DNA of 64,000 bases from Paradevosia sp036499825. GTDB taxonomy: Bacteria > Pseudomonadota > Alphaproteobacteria > Rhizobiales > Devosiaceae. Below are positions 27,136 to 35,183 of this stretch, one piece after another. The notes beneath the pieces were generated by a model. It saw only the letters and a program-made list of their open reading frames with translations. It ran no database searches and had not been told where the DNA came from. Position 1 is the first letter of the stretch; each line of letters begins with the position of its first letter. Location: positions 62,001 to 126,000 of the forward strand of contig DASYCZ010000032.1 in assembly GCA_036499825.1 (NCBI GenBank), given 5' to 3'. Position numbers and translations under genes: made by a program.

Positions 27136-28067
27136 CCGACCTGCTTGAGGCTCTCCTCGAAGGCCGCGAGCAGTCTTGCCCGTTCTTTGGGTTGCGAGGG
27201 GCGCTGGTTGCCGTTGAAGACCTGGCCGTGATTGCCCATCAGGTCCAAAAGGAACAAGGCGACATAGAGCCGGAACAGCGCGTCGTCTTTCTCGTCGGCT
27301 GCCGCAAGCCAGTAGTCCACATAGGCGACCGGGCCCCCATAAGCCTGCAAGACGGCCAGCGTCAGGGCGGCCGCGTAGCGCGGATCGCCAAAGCAGAGAT
27401 CATCGACATCCACGATGCCGGAGTATCTTCCCTCCGACGTGACGATGACGTTTTTCGTCGTCGTGTCATGGAGGAACGGTGTCGCCGCGATTCCATCGAT
27501 TTGGTCGGCGCGGTCCGCCAGCAGGACTTCGACGCGCTCGACCAATGCGGCGTCGAACAGGCCGGCGGAGGTGATGCGTCGCCGCGAGCGATCGAGATTG
27601 TCTTTCAATACCTCTCGCCACGACGCATGCGGTGCTTTGTCGGCATGCGCCGCATAACCGAAACGGCCAGCCGAGGGCGTCGTCGCCGCGATAGCCTGTG
27701 CCCGGGCGACGGCTCTCGCCACATCCTTGAGAGCAAGGTCCGGCATGGTGGCGATAAAATCCCACAGGTCGTGACCTTGAAGCCGCTCCAGCAGCATCCA
27801 GGGCAGGGGCGTCGCAAGCTCATGGGCGAGTAGCTTGGGCAGCGGTACACCGAGCGGCCTCAGCAGCCCGGACAAATGCACGGCGCCCTCCATCTCCCGG
27901 TGGGCATTGCGATCGCCGATGCGCACCACCACCGATGTGTCGTTTGGAAAGCTCACCTCATACACATAGTGCCGCGTTCCGGTGGTGAACCGCCGCGCCG
28001 CAAGCGGGCGATCGCCACAATGCTTTTGGGCGATCGCCATCGCCAGGCTTTCGTCCGGCAGGCTCAT
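27120..28067 (-). CDS. APH/choline-kinase-fold phosphotransferase
   Basis: A 315-residue member of the APH superfamily. N-lobe: TGTRHYVYEVSF and VVVRIGDR with the ATP Lys position replaced by Arg49 (VVVRI). C-lobe: catalytic loop H200-D201-TTTK-N206, metal Asp in VDVDD (219-223). The HD-x4-N spacing keeps the Asp-to-Asn distance of the canonical H-G-D-x4-N. The substrate is unknown; relatives act on aminoglycosides, choline, homoserine or sugars. I place the start at 28067, just after the AraC gene stop (28070), so the two are probably cotranscribed and functionally linked. Confidence 0.8.
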   Translation of the reverse strand: MSLPDESLAMAIAQKHCGDRPLAARRFTTGTRHYVYEVSFPNDTSVVVRIGDRNAHREMEGAVHLSGLLRPLGVPLPKLLAHELATPLPWMLLERLQGHDLWDFIATMPDLALKDVARAVARAQAIAATTPSAGRFGYAAHADKAPHASWREVLKDNLDRSRRRITSAGLFDAALVERVEVLLADRADQIDGIAATPFLHDTTTKNVIVTSEGRYSGIVDVDDLCFGDPRYAAALTLAVLQAYGGPVAYVDYWLAAADEKDDALFRLYVALFLLDLMGNHGQVFNGNQRPSQPKERARLLAAFEESLKQVGQAAS

Positions 28068-28069
28068 GC

Positions 28070-28876
28070 TCAGCCCGCCTTCCTGTAAAACGAGGGCGGT
28101 TTGCCCGTCAGGGCCGCGAACGCCTTGGAGAAATGGGCCTGGTCGAAATAGCCCAGCGCATGGGCGAGGGTGGTGAGACTTGCTTCGGCATCGGCATTCA
28201 GCGTGTCTACCGCCTCGATCATGCGATAGCGGTCGACCACCCATTTCGGGCCGACCCCGACATAGTTCTCGAACTGCCGCTGCAGGGTGCGCGGCGTGAC
28301 GCCGGCCTGCCGCGCCAGCGCCGCCACCGAATAGAGATCGGGTGTTTCGGCGATCATCGCCACGAGGTTTCGCACGTCCGTCGCGCGTGCATCCGGCGAA
28401 GGCAGCTTGTGCCGCAGCAAATCCTCGATGCTGTCGGCAAGCACCGCCGGATCGTTGGCCGCCATGAGTGCCGCATCGAGGTCGGCATCCAGCGCCTCGA
28501 ACAGTTCTGAAACCTTCAGCACCTTGTCGGTGATGGTGTCCATCGACCGCCCCAGGAAGCCCCGGAACATAGCGGGGTGGAACTTTGTGCCGAGCACGGC
28601 GCCACGACCCTTGAGCGTATAGCTGAACTTGGCGCGCTGCAGCCCAAAGATGCCGGTACGTCCGGCCGGATCGATCACCAGGTGCTGGCTCGGATGCGGC
28701 AGGTTTGCCTGCGTATAAGGTTCGCCGCCTTCGAGGTCCCACAGCACCAGCCAGAAAGCCTCGACATAGTGGGCAAGGTCGGGCGATGGTGCGAGGCGCA
28801 CAAGTTCGAAATGCCTCAGGCTCTTGGCCTTGTCGAGCAGTCCGCGCGCCGGATTGCGATCGGGGTCGATAACCAT
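28070..28876 (-). CDS. AraC-family regulator with DUF6597-like N-terminal domain
   Basis: A 268-residue regulator. The N-terminal part has SPDLAHYVEAFWLVLWDLEG, then NLPHPSQHLVIDPAG and a stretch around LKGRGAVLGTKFHPAMFRGF, the pattern of the DUF6597 ligand-binding domain found in many AraC proteins. The C-terminal HTH_18 domain (about 170-265) ends ALGYFDQAHFSKAFAALTGKPPSFYRK. The likely start is the ATG at 28876. The frame is open further upstream but that part reads antisense through the DUF3224 gene. It likely controls the phosphotransferase gene that begins three bases on and perhaps the divergent DUF3224 gene. Confidence 0.82.
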   Translation of the reverse strand: MVIDPDRNPARGLLDKAKSLRHFELVRLAPSPDLAHYVEAFWLVLWDLEGGEPYTQANLPHPSQHLVIDPAGRTGIFGLQRAKFSYTLKGRGAVLGTKFHPAMFRGFLGRSMDTITDKVLKVSELFEALDADLDAALMAANDPAVLADSIEDLLRHKLPSPDARATDVRNLVAMIAETPDLYSVAALARQAGVTPRTLQRQFENYVGVGPKWVVDRYRMIEAVDTLNADAEASLTTLAHALGYFDQAHFSKAFAALTGKPPSFYRKAG

Positions 28877-28960
28877 GCGTCCGAGTTCTTGTCGCAATTC
28901 TACAATCCCCTGGGCACTGGTGGGTCTAATTTGCCCGCAACACGCAAACAGGAGCGCAAG

Positions 28961-29347
28961 ATGGCAATCGCCAAGGGCACGATCAAGCACAACAATTGGG
29001 ACGAGAAGCCCTATCACGAGGCCAATGGCCAGAAATCGACCACGGCCGACATTCAGTGCGTGTTCGACGGCGATCTCAAGGCCAAGGCGCAGACCAATTT
29101 CCTGATGCAGTATCCCAACGACAAGAAGGCGCACTATACCGGCTACCTGCTGGTCGATGGCGAACTCGGCGGCAAACAGGGGACTTTCATGATCCATGAG
29201 GTCGGCACCTGGGATGGTACTGCCCATTCATCCTGGGAGATCGTCGAGGGGTCCGGCACCGGTGCGCTTGCTGGCATTTCGGGCAAGGGCAGCTATGCGG
29301 CCGAGCGCGACCAATCCGTGCATTATACGCTCACCTACGATCTGTGA
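28961..29347 (+). CDS. DUF3224 domain protein
   Basis: A 128-residue protein that matches DUF3224 along its length: start KGTIKHNNWDEKPYHE, middle YTGYLLVDGELGGKQGTFMIHEVGTWD, and the closing GTGALAGISGKGSYAAERDQ before the last strand YTLTYDL. The family is a small beta-barrel related to allene oxide cyclase-like folds; its role is unknown. AGGAG stands seven bases before the ATG. It is divergent from the AraC regulator, which may control it. No signal peptide. Confidence 0.85.
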   Translation: MAIAKGTIKHNNWDEKPYHEANGQKSTTADIQCVFDGDLKAKAQTNFLMQYPNDKKAHYTGYLLVDGELGGKQGTFMIHEVGTWDGTAHSSWEIVEGSGTGALAGISGKGSYAAERDQSVHYTLTYDL

Positions 29348-29416
29348 TCGGCCCGCACTGGCGAATTTCGCCAGCTTGCCCATACACTGAGACGGGATCG
29401 AATCAGAGTGCCGTCC

Positions 29417-29938
29417 ATGCTTGCAATTACACGACGCGGGTTCCTGGTGGCCGCCGCGGCCACCTCGCTTTCGGCCTGCGCCAGCGTGCCGACCCTGCAG
29501 GTCGCAGGGCCGGAGGATCACTCGCCCGAGGCGTTGACACAGGCTTCTATCCTTGCCGAGATCAATGCCGTCCGGGCCGCCAACGGCCATCGTCCCTGGA
29601 CCTATAATCCGGCACTGGAAGCGGCGGCCCGCACCCAGGCCCATCTGATGGCCAGCCGCGATACGCTCTCGCACAATCTCGGCAAGACGCTGCGCCAGCG
29701 CGTCACCGATGCCGGCTATATCGGGGCGGTCGGCGAAAATGTCGCCGGCGGCTACAAGACGCTACCCGCAACGCTCGACGGCTGGCTGGCCTCGCCCGGC
29801 CATCGCAGCACATTGCTGAGCGACAAGTTCGTCGAATTTGGCCTCGCCTTCGCGCGCGTGCCGGCGACGAAGAAAAGCCGAATGGGCATCTACTGGTCCT
29901 TGATCGCCGGCGGCAGCTTTGCGGCCTGGCTGGTTTAG
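29417..29938 (+). CDS. CAP/SCP-domain lipoprotein
   Basis: A 173-residue exported protein. The N-terminus shows a twin-arginine-like TRRGFLV, a hydrophobic run and a lipobox LSAC with Cys21, so it is probably a lipoprotein. The mature part is a CAP (SCP/PR-1) domain: ILAEINAVRAANGHRPWTYN, AHLMASRDTLSHN with the cavity His, and VGENVAGGY. CAP proteins are found from bacteria to plants. In bacteria they are secreted and of mostly unknown role. A GTG at 29408 is an alternative start. Its stop codon lies inside the 20-bp palindrome of the downstream RIME-like repeat. Confidence 0.85.
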   Translation: MLAITRRGFLVAAAATSLSACASVPTLQVAGPEDHSPEALTQASILAEINAVRAANGHRPWTYNPALEAAARTQAHLMASRDTLSHNLGKTLRQRVTDAGYIGAVGENVAGGYKTLPATLDGWLASPGHRSTLLSDKFVEFGLAFARVPATKKSRMGIYWSLIAGGSFAAWLV

Positions 29939-30040
29939 AGCGTTCGTTTTGATTGCATCAAAACGAACGCTCTAAATCTTTGTTTTGGCGCGCTTTCGAA
30001 CCAGAAAAGTGGCATCCATTTTTTCTGAAAACGCTTTAGC
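29934..30040. repeat. RIME-like intergenic element, copy 1
   Basis: About 105 bases. It opens with a perfect 20-bp palindrome (arms 29934-29953 and 29957-29976, loop TGC) that includes the upstream stop codon. It continues with a conserved segment (ctttgttttggcgcgctttc) and a second hairpin formed by AGAAAA/TTTTCT near 30003-30027. It closely matches the element at 63035-63142. The two-palindrome plan resembles rhizobial RIME elements. It lies exactly between convergent genes (CAP lipoprotein and glpK) and probably works as a bidirectional terminator. Confidence 0.8.
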
Positions 30041-31529
30041 CGGCGCTCAGCGTCCGGCGGACAGCCTCGTGCCAGCCTTTGACCTTGGCCTTGCGCTCGC
30101 TTGCCGCCATGTGCGGTTTGAATTGCGTGTCGCGGGCCCAGCCCTTGGCGAATTCTTTCATATTCGGCCAGACGCCCGCATGTGATCCGGCCAGCCACGC
30201 CGCCCCCAATGCGGTGGTTTCGAGGATCACCGGGCGATCGACGGGCGCATCGAGGATGTCGGCGAGGAACTGCATGGTCCAGTCCGATGCCACCATGCCG
30301 CCATCGACGCGCAGCACCGTATCCTTGCCCGGGCTTTTCCAATCCTTGCGCATGGCTTCCAGCAGGTCGCGGGTCTGGTAGCACACCGATTCCAGCGCCG
30401 CCCTGGCCAGTTCCGGCGCGCCGGTATTACGGGTGAGGCCGTAAAGCGCGCCGCGCGATTCCGCATCCCACCACGGTGCGCCCAGGCCCACAAAGGCCGG
30501 CACCAGATACACCGATTGCCCAGGGTCTGCGGCCTTCGCCAGCTCGCCGGTTTCGCTGGCCGTCTTGACGACCTTCAGCCCGTCGCGCAGCCATTGCACA
30601 GCGGCGCCCGCAACGAAGATCGAGCCTTCCAGCGCATAGGTGGTCTTGCCATCGAGCCGATAGGCGATGGTGCTGAGGAGCCGGTTCCTGGACCGGACCA
30701 AGTCGGGTCCGGTATTGAGGAGTGCGAAACACCCCGTCCCGTAGGTCGATTTCAGCATACCGGGCGCAAAGCAGGCCTGCCCGATCGTGGCCGCCTGCTG
30801 GTCACCGGCGACGCCGCAGATCGGAATGGCAGCGCCGAACAGCGCGGCATCAGCCACGCCGAAATCGGCGGCGCAGTCCTTCACCTCGGGCAGCAGCGCC
30901 GCGGGCACGTCCAGCATGTCGAGCAGTTCGGCGTCCCAGGCGTTCTTCTCGATGTTGTACATCAGCGTGCGGCTGGCGTTCGTCGCGTCAGTCGCATGCA
31001 CCTTGCCGCCCGTCAGGCGCCAGATCAGGAAACTGTCGATGGTGCCGAAGGCCAGCTCGCCCCGTTCGGCCCGTTTGCGGGCGCCCTTGATCTTGTCCAG
31101 CAGCCACTTGACCTTGGTGCCGGAAAAATAGGGGTCGAGGATGAGGCCGGTCTTGCGGGTGAACTGCTTTTCCTTGCCGGCCTTGCGCAGCGCCGCGCAG
31201 ATACTGGCGGTGCGCCGGTCCTGCCAGACGATGGCATTATGGATGGCCTTGCCGGTCAGGCGGTCCCAGATCACCACCGTCTCGCGCTGATTGGTGATGC
31301 CGATGGCGGCGATGTCCCCGGCCGCCAGCCCGGCATTTTTCAGCGCCTGTTTTACGGACCAGACGACGCTCTCCCAGATTTCCTCGGGATCGTGCTCGAC
31401 CCAGCCCGATTGCGGAAAATGCTGGGTGAATTCCTTTTGTCCCGCACCGGCGATCTTTTGTTGGCCGTCGAACACGATGGCGCGGCTCGACGTCGTTCCC
31501 TGGTCGATGGCCAGTACGTAACCGGTCAT
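30036..31529 (-). CDS. glpK: Glycerol kinase
   Basis: A 497-residue FGGY kinase with the full glycerol kinase pattern: LAIDQGTTSSRAIVFD (residues 6-21), GWVEHDPEEIW, NQRETVVIWD with the substrate-binding Arg-Glu, GVAGDQQAATIGQ, YGTGCFALLNTG, and the C-terminal ATP part FVGLGAPWWD. It makes sn-glycerol-3-phosphate in the cytoplasm. GGGAG stands five bases before the ATG. It follows glpD by nine bases, so glpD-glpK form an operon. No glycerol facilitator or ABC importer gene is beside it. Confidence 0.96.
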   Translation of the reverse strand: MTGYVLAIDQGTTSSRAIVFDGQQKIAGAGQKEFTQHFPQSGWVEHDPEEIWESVVWSVKQALKNAGLAAGDIAAIGITNQRETVVIWDRLTGKAIHNAIVWQDRRTASICAALRKAGKEKQFTRKTGLILDPYFSGTKVKWLLDKIKGARKRAERGELAFGTIDSFLIWRLTGGKVHATDATNASRTLMYNIEKNAWDAELLDMLDVPAALLPEVKDCAADFGVADAALFGAAIPICGVAGDQQAATIGQACFAPGMLKSTYGTGCFALLNTGPDLVRSRNRLLSTIAYRLDGKTTYALEGSIFVAGAAVQWLRDGLKVVKTASETGELAKAADPGQSVYLVPAFVGLGAPWWDAESRGALYGLTRNTGAPELARAALESVCYQTRDLLEAMRKDWKSPGKDTVLRVDGGMVASDWTMQFLADILDAPVDRPVILETTALGAAWLAGSHAGVWPNMKEFAKGWARDTQFKPHMAASERKAKVKGWHEAVRRTLSAG

Positions 31530-31538
31530 GAATGCTCC

Positions 31539-33053
31539 CTATGCCACAACGAGGCGTTCGGCCATGTACTCCGCCAGCCGTGCCTTCTCTTTTTCGCTGA
31601 ACCGCAGTCCCAGTTTCGAGCGACGCCACAAGACGTCGTCCGCATCGTGCGCCCATTCCTCATCGATGAGGTAATCGACCTCACGGGCGCTGAGATTGAC
31701 CCCGAAGGTCTCTCCCAGATCCGCCATGTCCTTGGCGCCGCCAAGGATAGTGCGCGCCTTGGTGCCGTAATGGCCAAGCAGGCGCTGCAGCAGTGACGCC
31801 GGCATGCCCGGATAGTCGCGCTTCAGCTTTTCGAGTTCGGCCGGGAAAGCCAGCGGCTCGAATTCGCCGCCCGGCAGCTTCGATTTCGCCGTCCACGGCT
31901 TGCCGCGCGCTTCGCCGAAAACGCCCTCGATCTTTTCGAGAACCGATTCGGCCAGGCGCCGCGATGTCGTCAGCTTGCCGCCGAACACATGCACCGCCGC
32001 GCCGCTGGCCTTGTCGCCATCGACCTTGAGCACATAATCGCGCGTCGCCTCCTGCGCGGCGCTGGCATGGTCGTCAAACAGCGGCCTCACGCCCGAATAG
32101 GTCCACACGATATCGTCGCGCCGGACCGGCTCGCGGAAATATTCGCTGGCCGCCTGGCAGAGATAGTTGATCTCGCCATCGCTGATCGCAACCTTTGCGG
32201 GATCGTCCTTGTAGTCGAGATCGGTGGTGCCGATCAGCGTGAAATCATCCTCATAGGGAATGGCGAAGATGATGCGGCCATCGGGGTTCTGGAAGAAATA
32301 GCAGCGCTCGTGTTCGTATTTCTTGCGGATCACGATGTGGCTGCCCTTGACGAGACGCACATTGTGCGCGCCGTTATTGCCCATGGCGCCGACGATGACC
32401 TCATCGACCCAGGGACCCGCCGCATTGACCAGCATCCGCGCCCGCGCCGCCTCGCGCACGCCGGTGTCGATATCCACCATGTCGATGGTCCAGGCACCCT
32501 GGCTGCGCCGAGCCGAGGTGACCCTGGTGCGGGTACGGATCTGGGCGCCGCGATTGGCCGCGTCCCGGGCGTTGAGAACCACGAAGCGGGCATCATCCAC
32601 CCAGCAGTCCGAATATTCGAAAGCGGTGCGATAGCCATCCTTGAGCGGCCGTCCGGCCGGGTCGGTGCGCAAATCCAGCGTCTTGGTCGGCGGCAGCAGT
32701 TTGCGACCACCGAGATAGTCGTACATCAACAGGCCGGTGCGCAGCACGAAAGCGGGCCGCAGCCCCTTCTGGTGCGGCAGCACGAACCGCATCGGCCGGA
32801 TGATGTGCGGGGCCGCCGCCCACAGCACTTCCCGTTCCGCCAACGCTTCGTGCACCAACCGGAATTCGTAATATTCGAGATAGCGCAGCCCGCCATGGAT
32901 CAGCTTGGTGGCCGCCGACGAGGTGCCCGAGGCGAGATCGTTCATTTCGGCCAGCATGACGCTATAGCCGCGTCCCACGGCGTCACGCGCGACGCCCGTG
33001 CCATTGATGCCGCCGCCGATAACGAAAATGTCGAGTAGATTGGCTTCGGTCAT
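31539..33053 (-). CDS. glpD: Aerobic glycerol-3-phosphate dehydrogenase
   Basis: A 504-residue flavoprotein: FAD motif FVIGGGINGTGVARDAVGRG (about 11-30), the conserved SSAATKLIHGGLRYLEYYEF, RPLKDGYRTAFEYSDCWVDD, and a C-terminal DUF/GlpD cap with GHYGTKARTIL. It oxidises glycerol-3-phosphate to dihydroxyacetone phosphate at the inner membrane and passes electrons to quinone. GGGAG is nine bases before the ATG. First gene of the glpD-glpK operon. The etfBA genes 6 kb away serve a different electron route. Confidence 0.95.
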   Translation of the reverse strand: MTEANLLDIFVIGGGINGTGVARDAVGRGYSVMLAEMNDLASGTSSAATKLIHGGLRYLEYYEFRLVHEALAEREVLWAAAPHIIRPMRFVLPHQKGLRPAFVLRTGLLMYDYLGGRKLLPPTKTLDLRTDPAGRPLKDGYRTAFEYSDCWVDDARFVVLNARDAANRGAQIRTRTRVTSARRSQGAWTIDMVDIDTGVREAARARMLVNAAGPWVDEVIVGAMGNNGAHNVRLVKGSHIVIRKKYEHERCYFFQNPDGRIIFAIPYEDDFTLIGTTDLDYKDDPAKVAISDGEINYLCQAASEYFREPVRRDDIVWTYSGVRPLFDDHASAAQEATRDYVLKVDGDKASGAAVHVFGGKLTTSRRLAESVLEKIEGVFGEARGKPWTAKSKLPGGEFEPLAFPAELEKLKRDYPGMPASLLQRLLGHYGTKARTILGGAKDMADLGETFGVNLSAREVDYLIDEEWAHDADDVLWRRSKLGLRFSEKEKARLAEYMAERLVVA

Positions 33054-33211
33054 CCGGCCGGCAACTCCCGTTTTCTTTCACTTGTTTAGCCGCTCGCCGC
33101 CCATCGGGCTAGGCCCGGGCGCGCGCTTCCGGGCGCTTTGACTGCAATTGCCGGTGGCCTGTTCCGGAAAACTGGGATACTAGATTTTCGCCCCCAAGTG
33201 GATCATTTCTC

Positions 33212-34147
33212 GTGCTCACCATCTTCAACGTCGTTCTTCCGGTCTTTGCGATTCTCGCGCTGGGATATACGGCGGTGCGAGCCAAACTTTTCCCCACCGA
33301 AGGCGTCAGGGGCCTCGTCTCGTTCGTCAACAATTACGCAACGCCGTGCCTCTTGTTCCAGGCCATGCTTTCGGCCGATTTCAAGACCGCGTTCAATCCC
33401 TCCATCATCGTGCCGTTCTATATCGGGGCGCTGGTTTCCTTCGTTTTCGGCACCATCATTTCCATCAAGGTGTTCAAGAAGCGGCCCGGCGAGGGTGTGG
33501 CCTCCGGCTTTGCCGCCACCTTCACCAATACGGTGCTGATCGGCATTCCCATCGTGCAGCGGGCCTTTGGGCAGGAAGCCATGCCGATCGTCTATTCGAT
33601 CATCGCCTTCCACTCGCCCTGCCTCATCACCGGCGCCATGATCGTGATGGAGTTCGTGCGCCGCGACGGACGGCCGCTGCGCGAAGTGCTGCCGGGTGCG
33701 GGCAAGCGCATCGCCCAGAACCCGCTGCTCTGGGGCGTTGCGGCGGGCTTCATCTGCAACATCGCGGGCCTCAAACTGCCTGAACCCGGCACGGCCTTTT
33801 TCACCATGATGTCGCAGGCCGTGCAGCCGGCGGCGCTGTTCGGCCTCGGCGGCGCGCTCAACGAATACAAGATTTCGGAAAGCTGGCTGGAATCCTCGGT
33901 GATGGCGCTGTTCAAGCTCATCATCCACCCGACCATCGCCTACCTGATCATGATACCCATACTGCATGTGCCGATGGAATTCGCGCGCTACGGCATCCTC
34001 ATGGCCGGCATGCCGACGGGCATCAACGCCTATGTGTTTGCCACTTTCTACAATCGCGGTATTGGAGTCTCCAACAGTACCATCCTCATCACAACGGCCC
34101 TCTCCGTCCTGACCAGCACCTTCTGGCTCTATGTGCTGAGCGGCTGA
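33212..34147 (+). CDS. AEC-family transporter (auxin efflux carrier/MdcF type)
   Basis: A 311-residue inner membrane protein with about ten helices in two halves. Family marks are LPVFAILALGYTAVR near the start, FVNNYATPCLLFQAM, FTNTVLIGIPIVQRAFG (the conserved N-T-x-x-x-G-x-P break in the first half) and GILMAGMPTGINAYVFAT in the second half. AEC proteins include malonate (MdcF) and other organic-acid carriers. The substrate is unknown. The GTG at 33212 is the only sensible start and has GGA about ten bases upstream. Nine bases after its stop region the hydroxyacid dehydrogenase begins, so an organic or hydroxy acid is a reasonable guess. Confidence 0.88.
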   Translation: MLTIFNVVLPVFAILALGYTAVRAKLFPTEGVRGLVSFVNNYATPCLLFQAMLSADFKTAFNPSIIVPFYIGALVSFVFGTIISIKVFKKRPGEGVASGFAATFTNTVLIGIPIVQRAFGQEAMPIVYSIIAFHSPCLITGAMIVMEFVRRDGRPLREVLPGAGKRIAQNPLLWGVAAGFICNIAGLKLPEPGTAFFTMMSQAVQPAALFGLGGALNEYKISESWLESSVMALFKLIIHPTIAYLIMIPILHVPMEFARYGILMAGMPTGINAYVFATFYNRGIGVSNSTILITTALSVLTSTFWLYVLSG

Positions 34148-34171
34148 TCCGACCCATTGAACGAGATCTCC

Positions 34172-35101
34172 ATGGCAATCCCAGTCCTGATTACATCGGC
34201 AATTCCCGCGAGTTGCGAAGCGGCGCTGCAAGACGGTTTCATCGTCCATCACCTGCCCGCCGCGCCCGAGCGCGCCGCCTTCTTCCGCGATGTCGGCCCC
34301 ACCATTCGGGCCATCGCCGGCAGCCGCACCGATGCCGCCACCATGGCGGCGCTGCCCAACCTCGAAATCATCGCCAATTTCGGCGTCGGCTATGATGGCG
34401 TCGATATCGCTGCCGCCAAGGCCCGCAAGATCCGCGTCACCAACACGCCCGACGTTCTCAACGAGGCCGTAGCCGAAATCGCCACGGGGCTCATGATCGC
34501 GCTGTCGCGGCGCATCGTCGAAGCCGACAAGTTCATCCGCGCGGGGAAGTGGCGCGAGGGCGCGTTTCAACTGACCAGCGAACTCAACGGCCGGACGCTC
34601 GGCATCGTCGGCCTTGGCCGGATCGGCAAGGCCATTGCGCTGCGTGCCCAGGCCATGCGCATGCGCGTGGTCTATTACGGCCGCCATCGCCAGCCGGCCG
34701 AGCCCTATGTCTATTATGACGACGTTCTGGCCATGGCCCGTGATTGTGACTGGCTCATCGCCATCACGCCGGGCGGCAAGGGCACCGAGAAGCTGATTTC
34801 GCGCCAGGTGCTGGAGGCGCTCGGCCCGCAGGGCAATTTCGTCAACATGTCCCGCGGCACGGTGGTCGATCAGCCGGCGCTGATCGAGATGCTGGCTGCC
34901 CGCAAGCTGGGTGGCGCCGCGCTCGACGTGTTCCTCGATGAGCCCAACGTGCCGGAGGGCCTGTTCGATCTCGACAATGTCGTGCTCTCCCCGCATATGG
35001 GCAGCGGCACGCACGAGACGCGCATCGCCATGGGCGAGATGATGGCGGACAACATCAAGGCGCATTTTGCCGGCGAGCCGCTGCTCAGTCCCGTCGCCTG
35101 A
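34172..35101 (+). CDS. D-isomer-specific 2-hydroxyacid dehydrogenase
   Basis: A 309-residue dehydrogenase close to the glyoxylate/hydroxypyruvate reductase group. NAD(P) motif GIVGLGRIGKAIALRA (G-x-G-x2-G), catalytic Arg in NMSRGTVVD, Glu in DVFLDEPNVP and His in LSPHMGSGTHETR. The dinucleotide discriminator after the second strand is YYGRHRQ. The basic Arg-His-Arg favours NADPH. It reduces short 2-keto acids in the cytoplasm. The ATG at 34172 is preferred over a TTG at 34157. It probably forms an operon with the AEC transporter. Confidence 0.9.
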   Translation: MAIPVLITSAIPASCEAALQDGFIVHHLPAAPERAAFFRDVGPTIRAIAGSRTDAATMAALPNLEIIANFGVGYDGVDIAAAKARKIRVTNTPDVLNEAVAEIATGLMIALSRRIVEADKFIRAGKWREGAFQLTSELNGRTLGIVGLGRIGKAIALRAQAMRMRVVYYGRHRQPAEPYVYYDDVLAMARDCDWLIAITPGGKGTEKLISRQVLEALGPQGNFVNMSRGTVVDQPALIEMLAARKLGGAALDVFLDEPNVPEGLFDLDNVVLSPHMGSGTHETRIAMGEMMADNIKAHFAGEPLLSPVA

Positions 35102-35183
35102 TCGTCACAATTCCGGCCTTGCGGCGCGGGGCCGGAACCTGTCTGATCGTAATGAGTTACCGAAACTCTAGCGGGAGTGGACG

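Noticed and set aside
28877..29227. N-terminal extension of the AraC regulator at 28070
   Set aside because: The extra 117 residues read antisense across the DUF3224 gene and do not resemble any AraC domain.
33203..35065. A 620-codon open frame on the minus strand
   Set aside because: Antisense to the AEC transporter and hydroxyacid dehydrogenase, both well supported.
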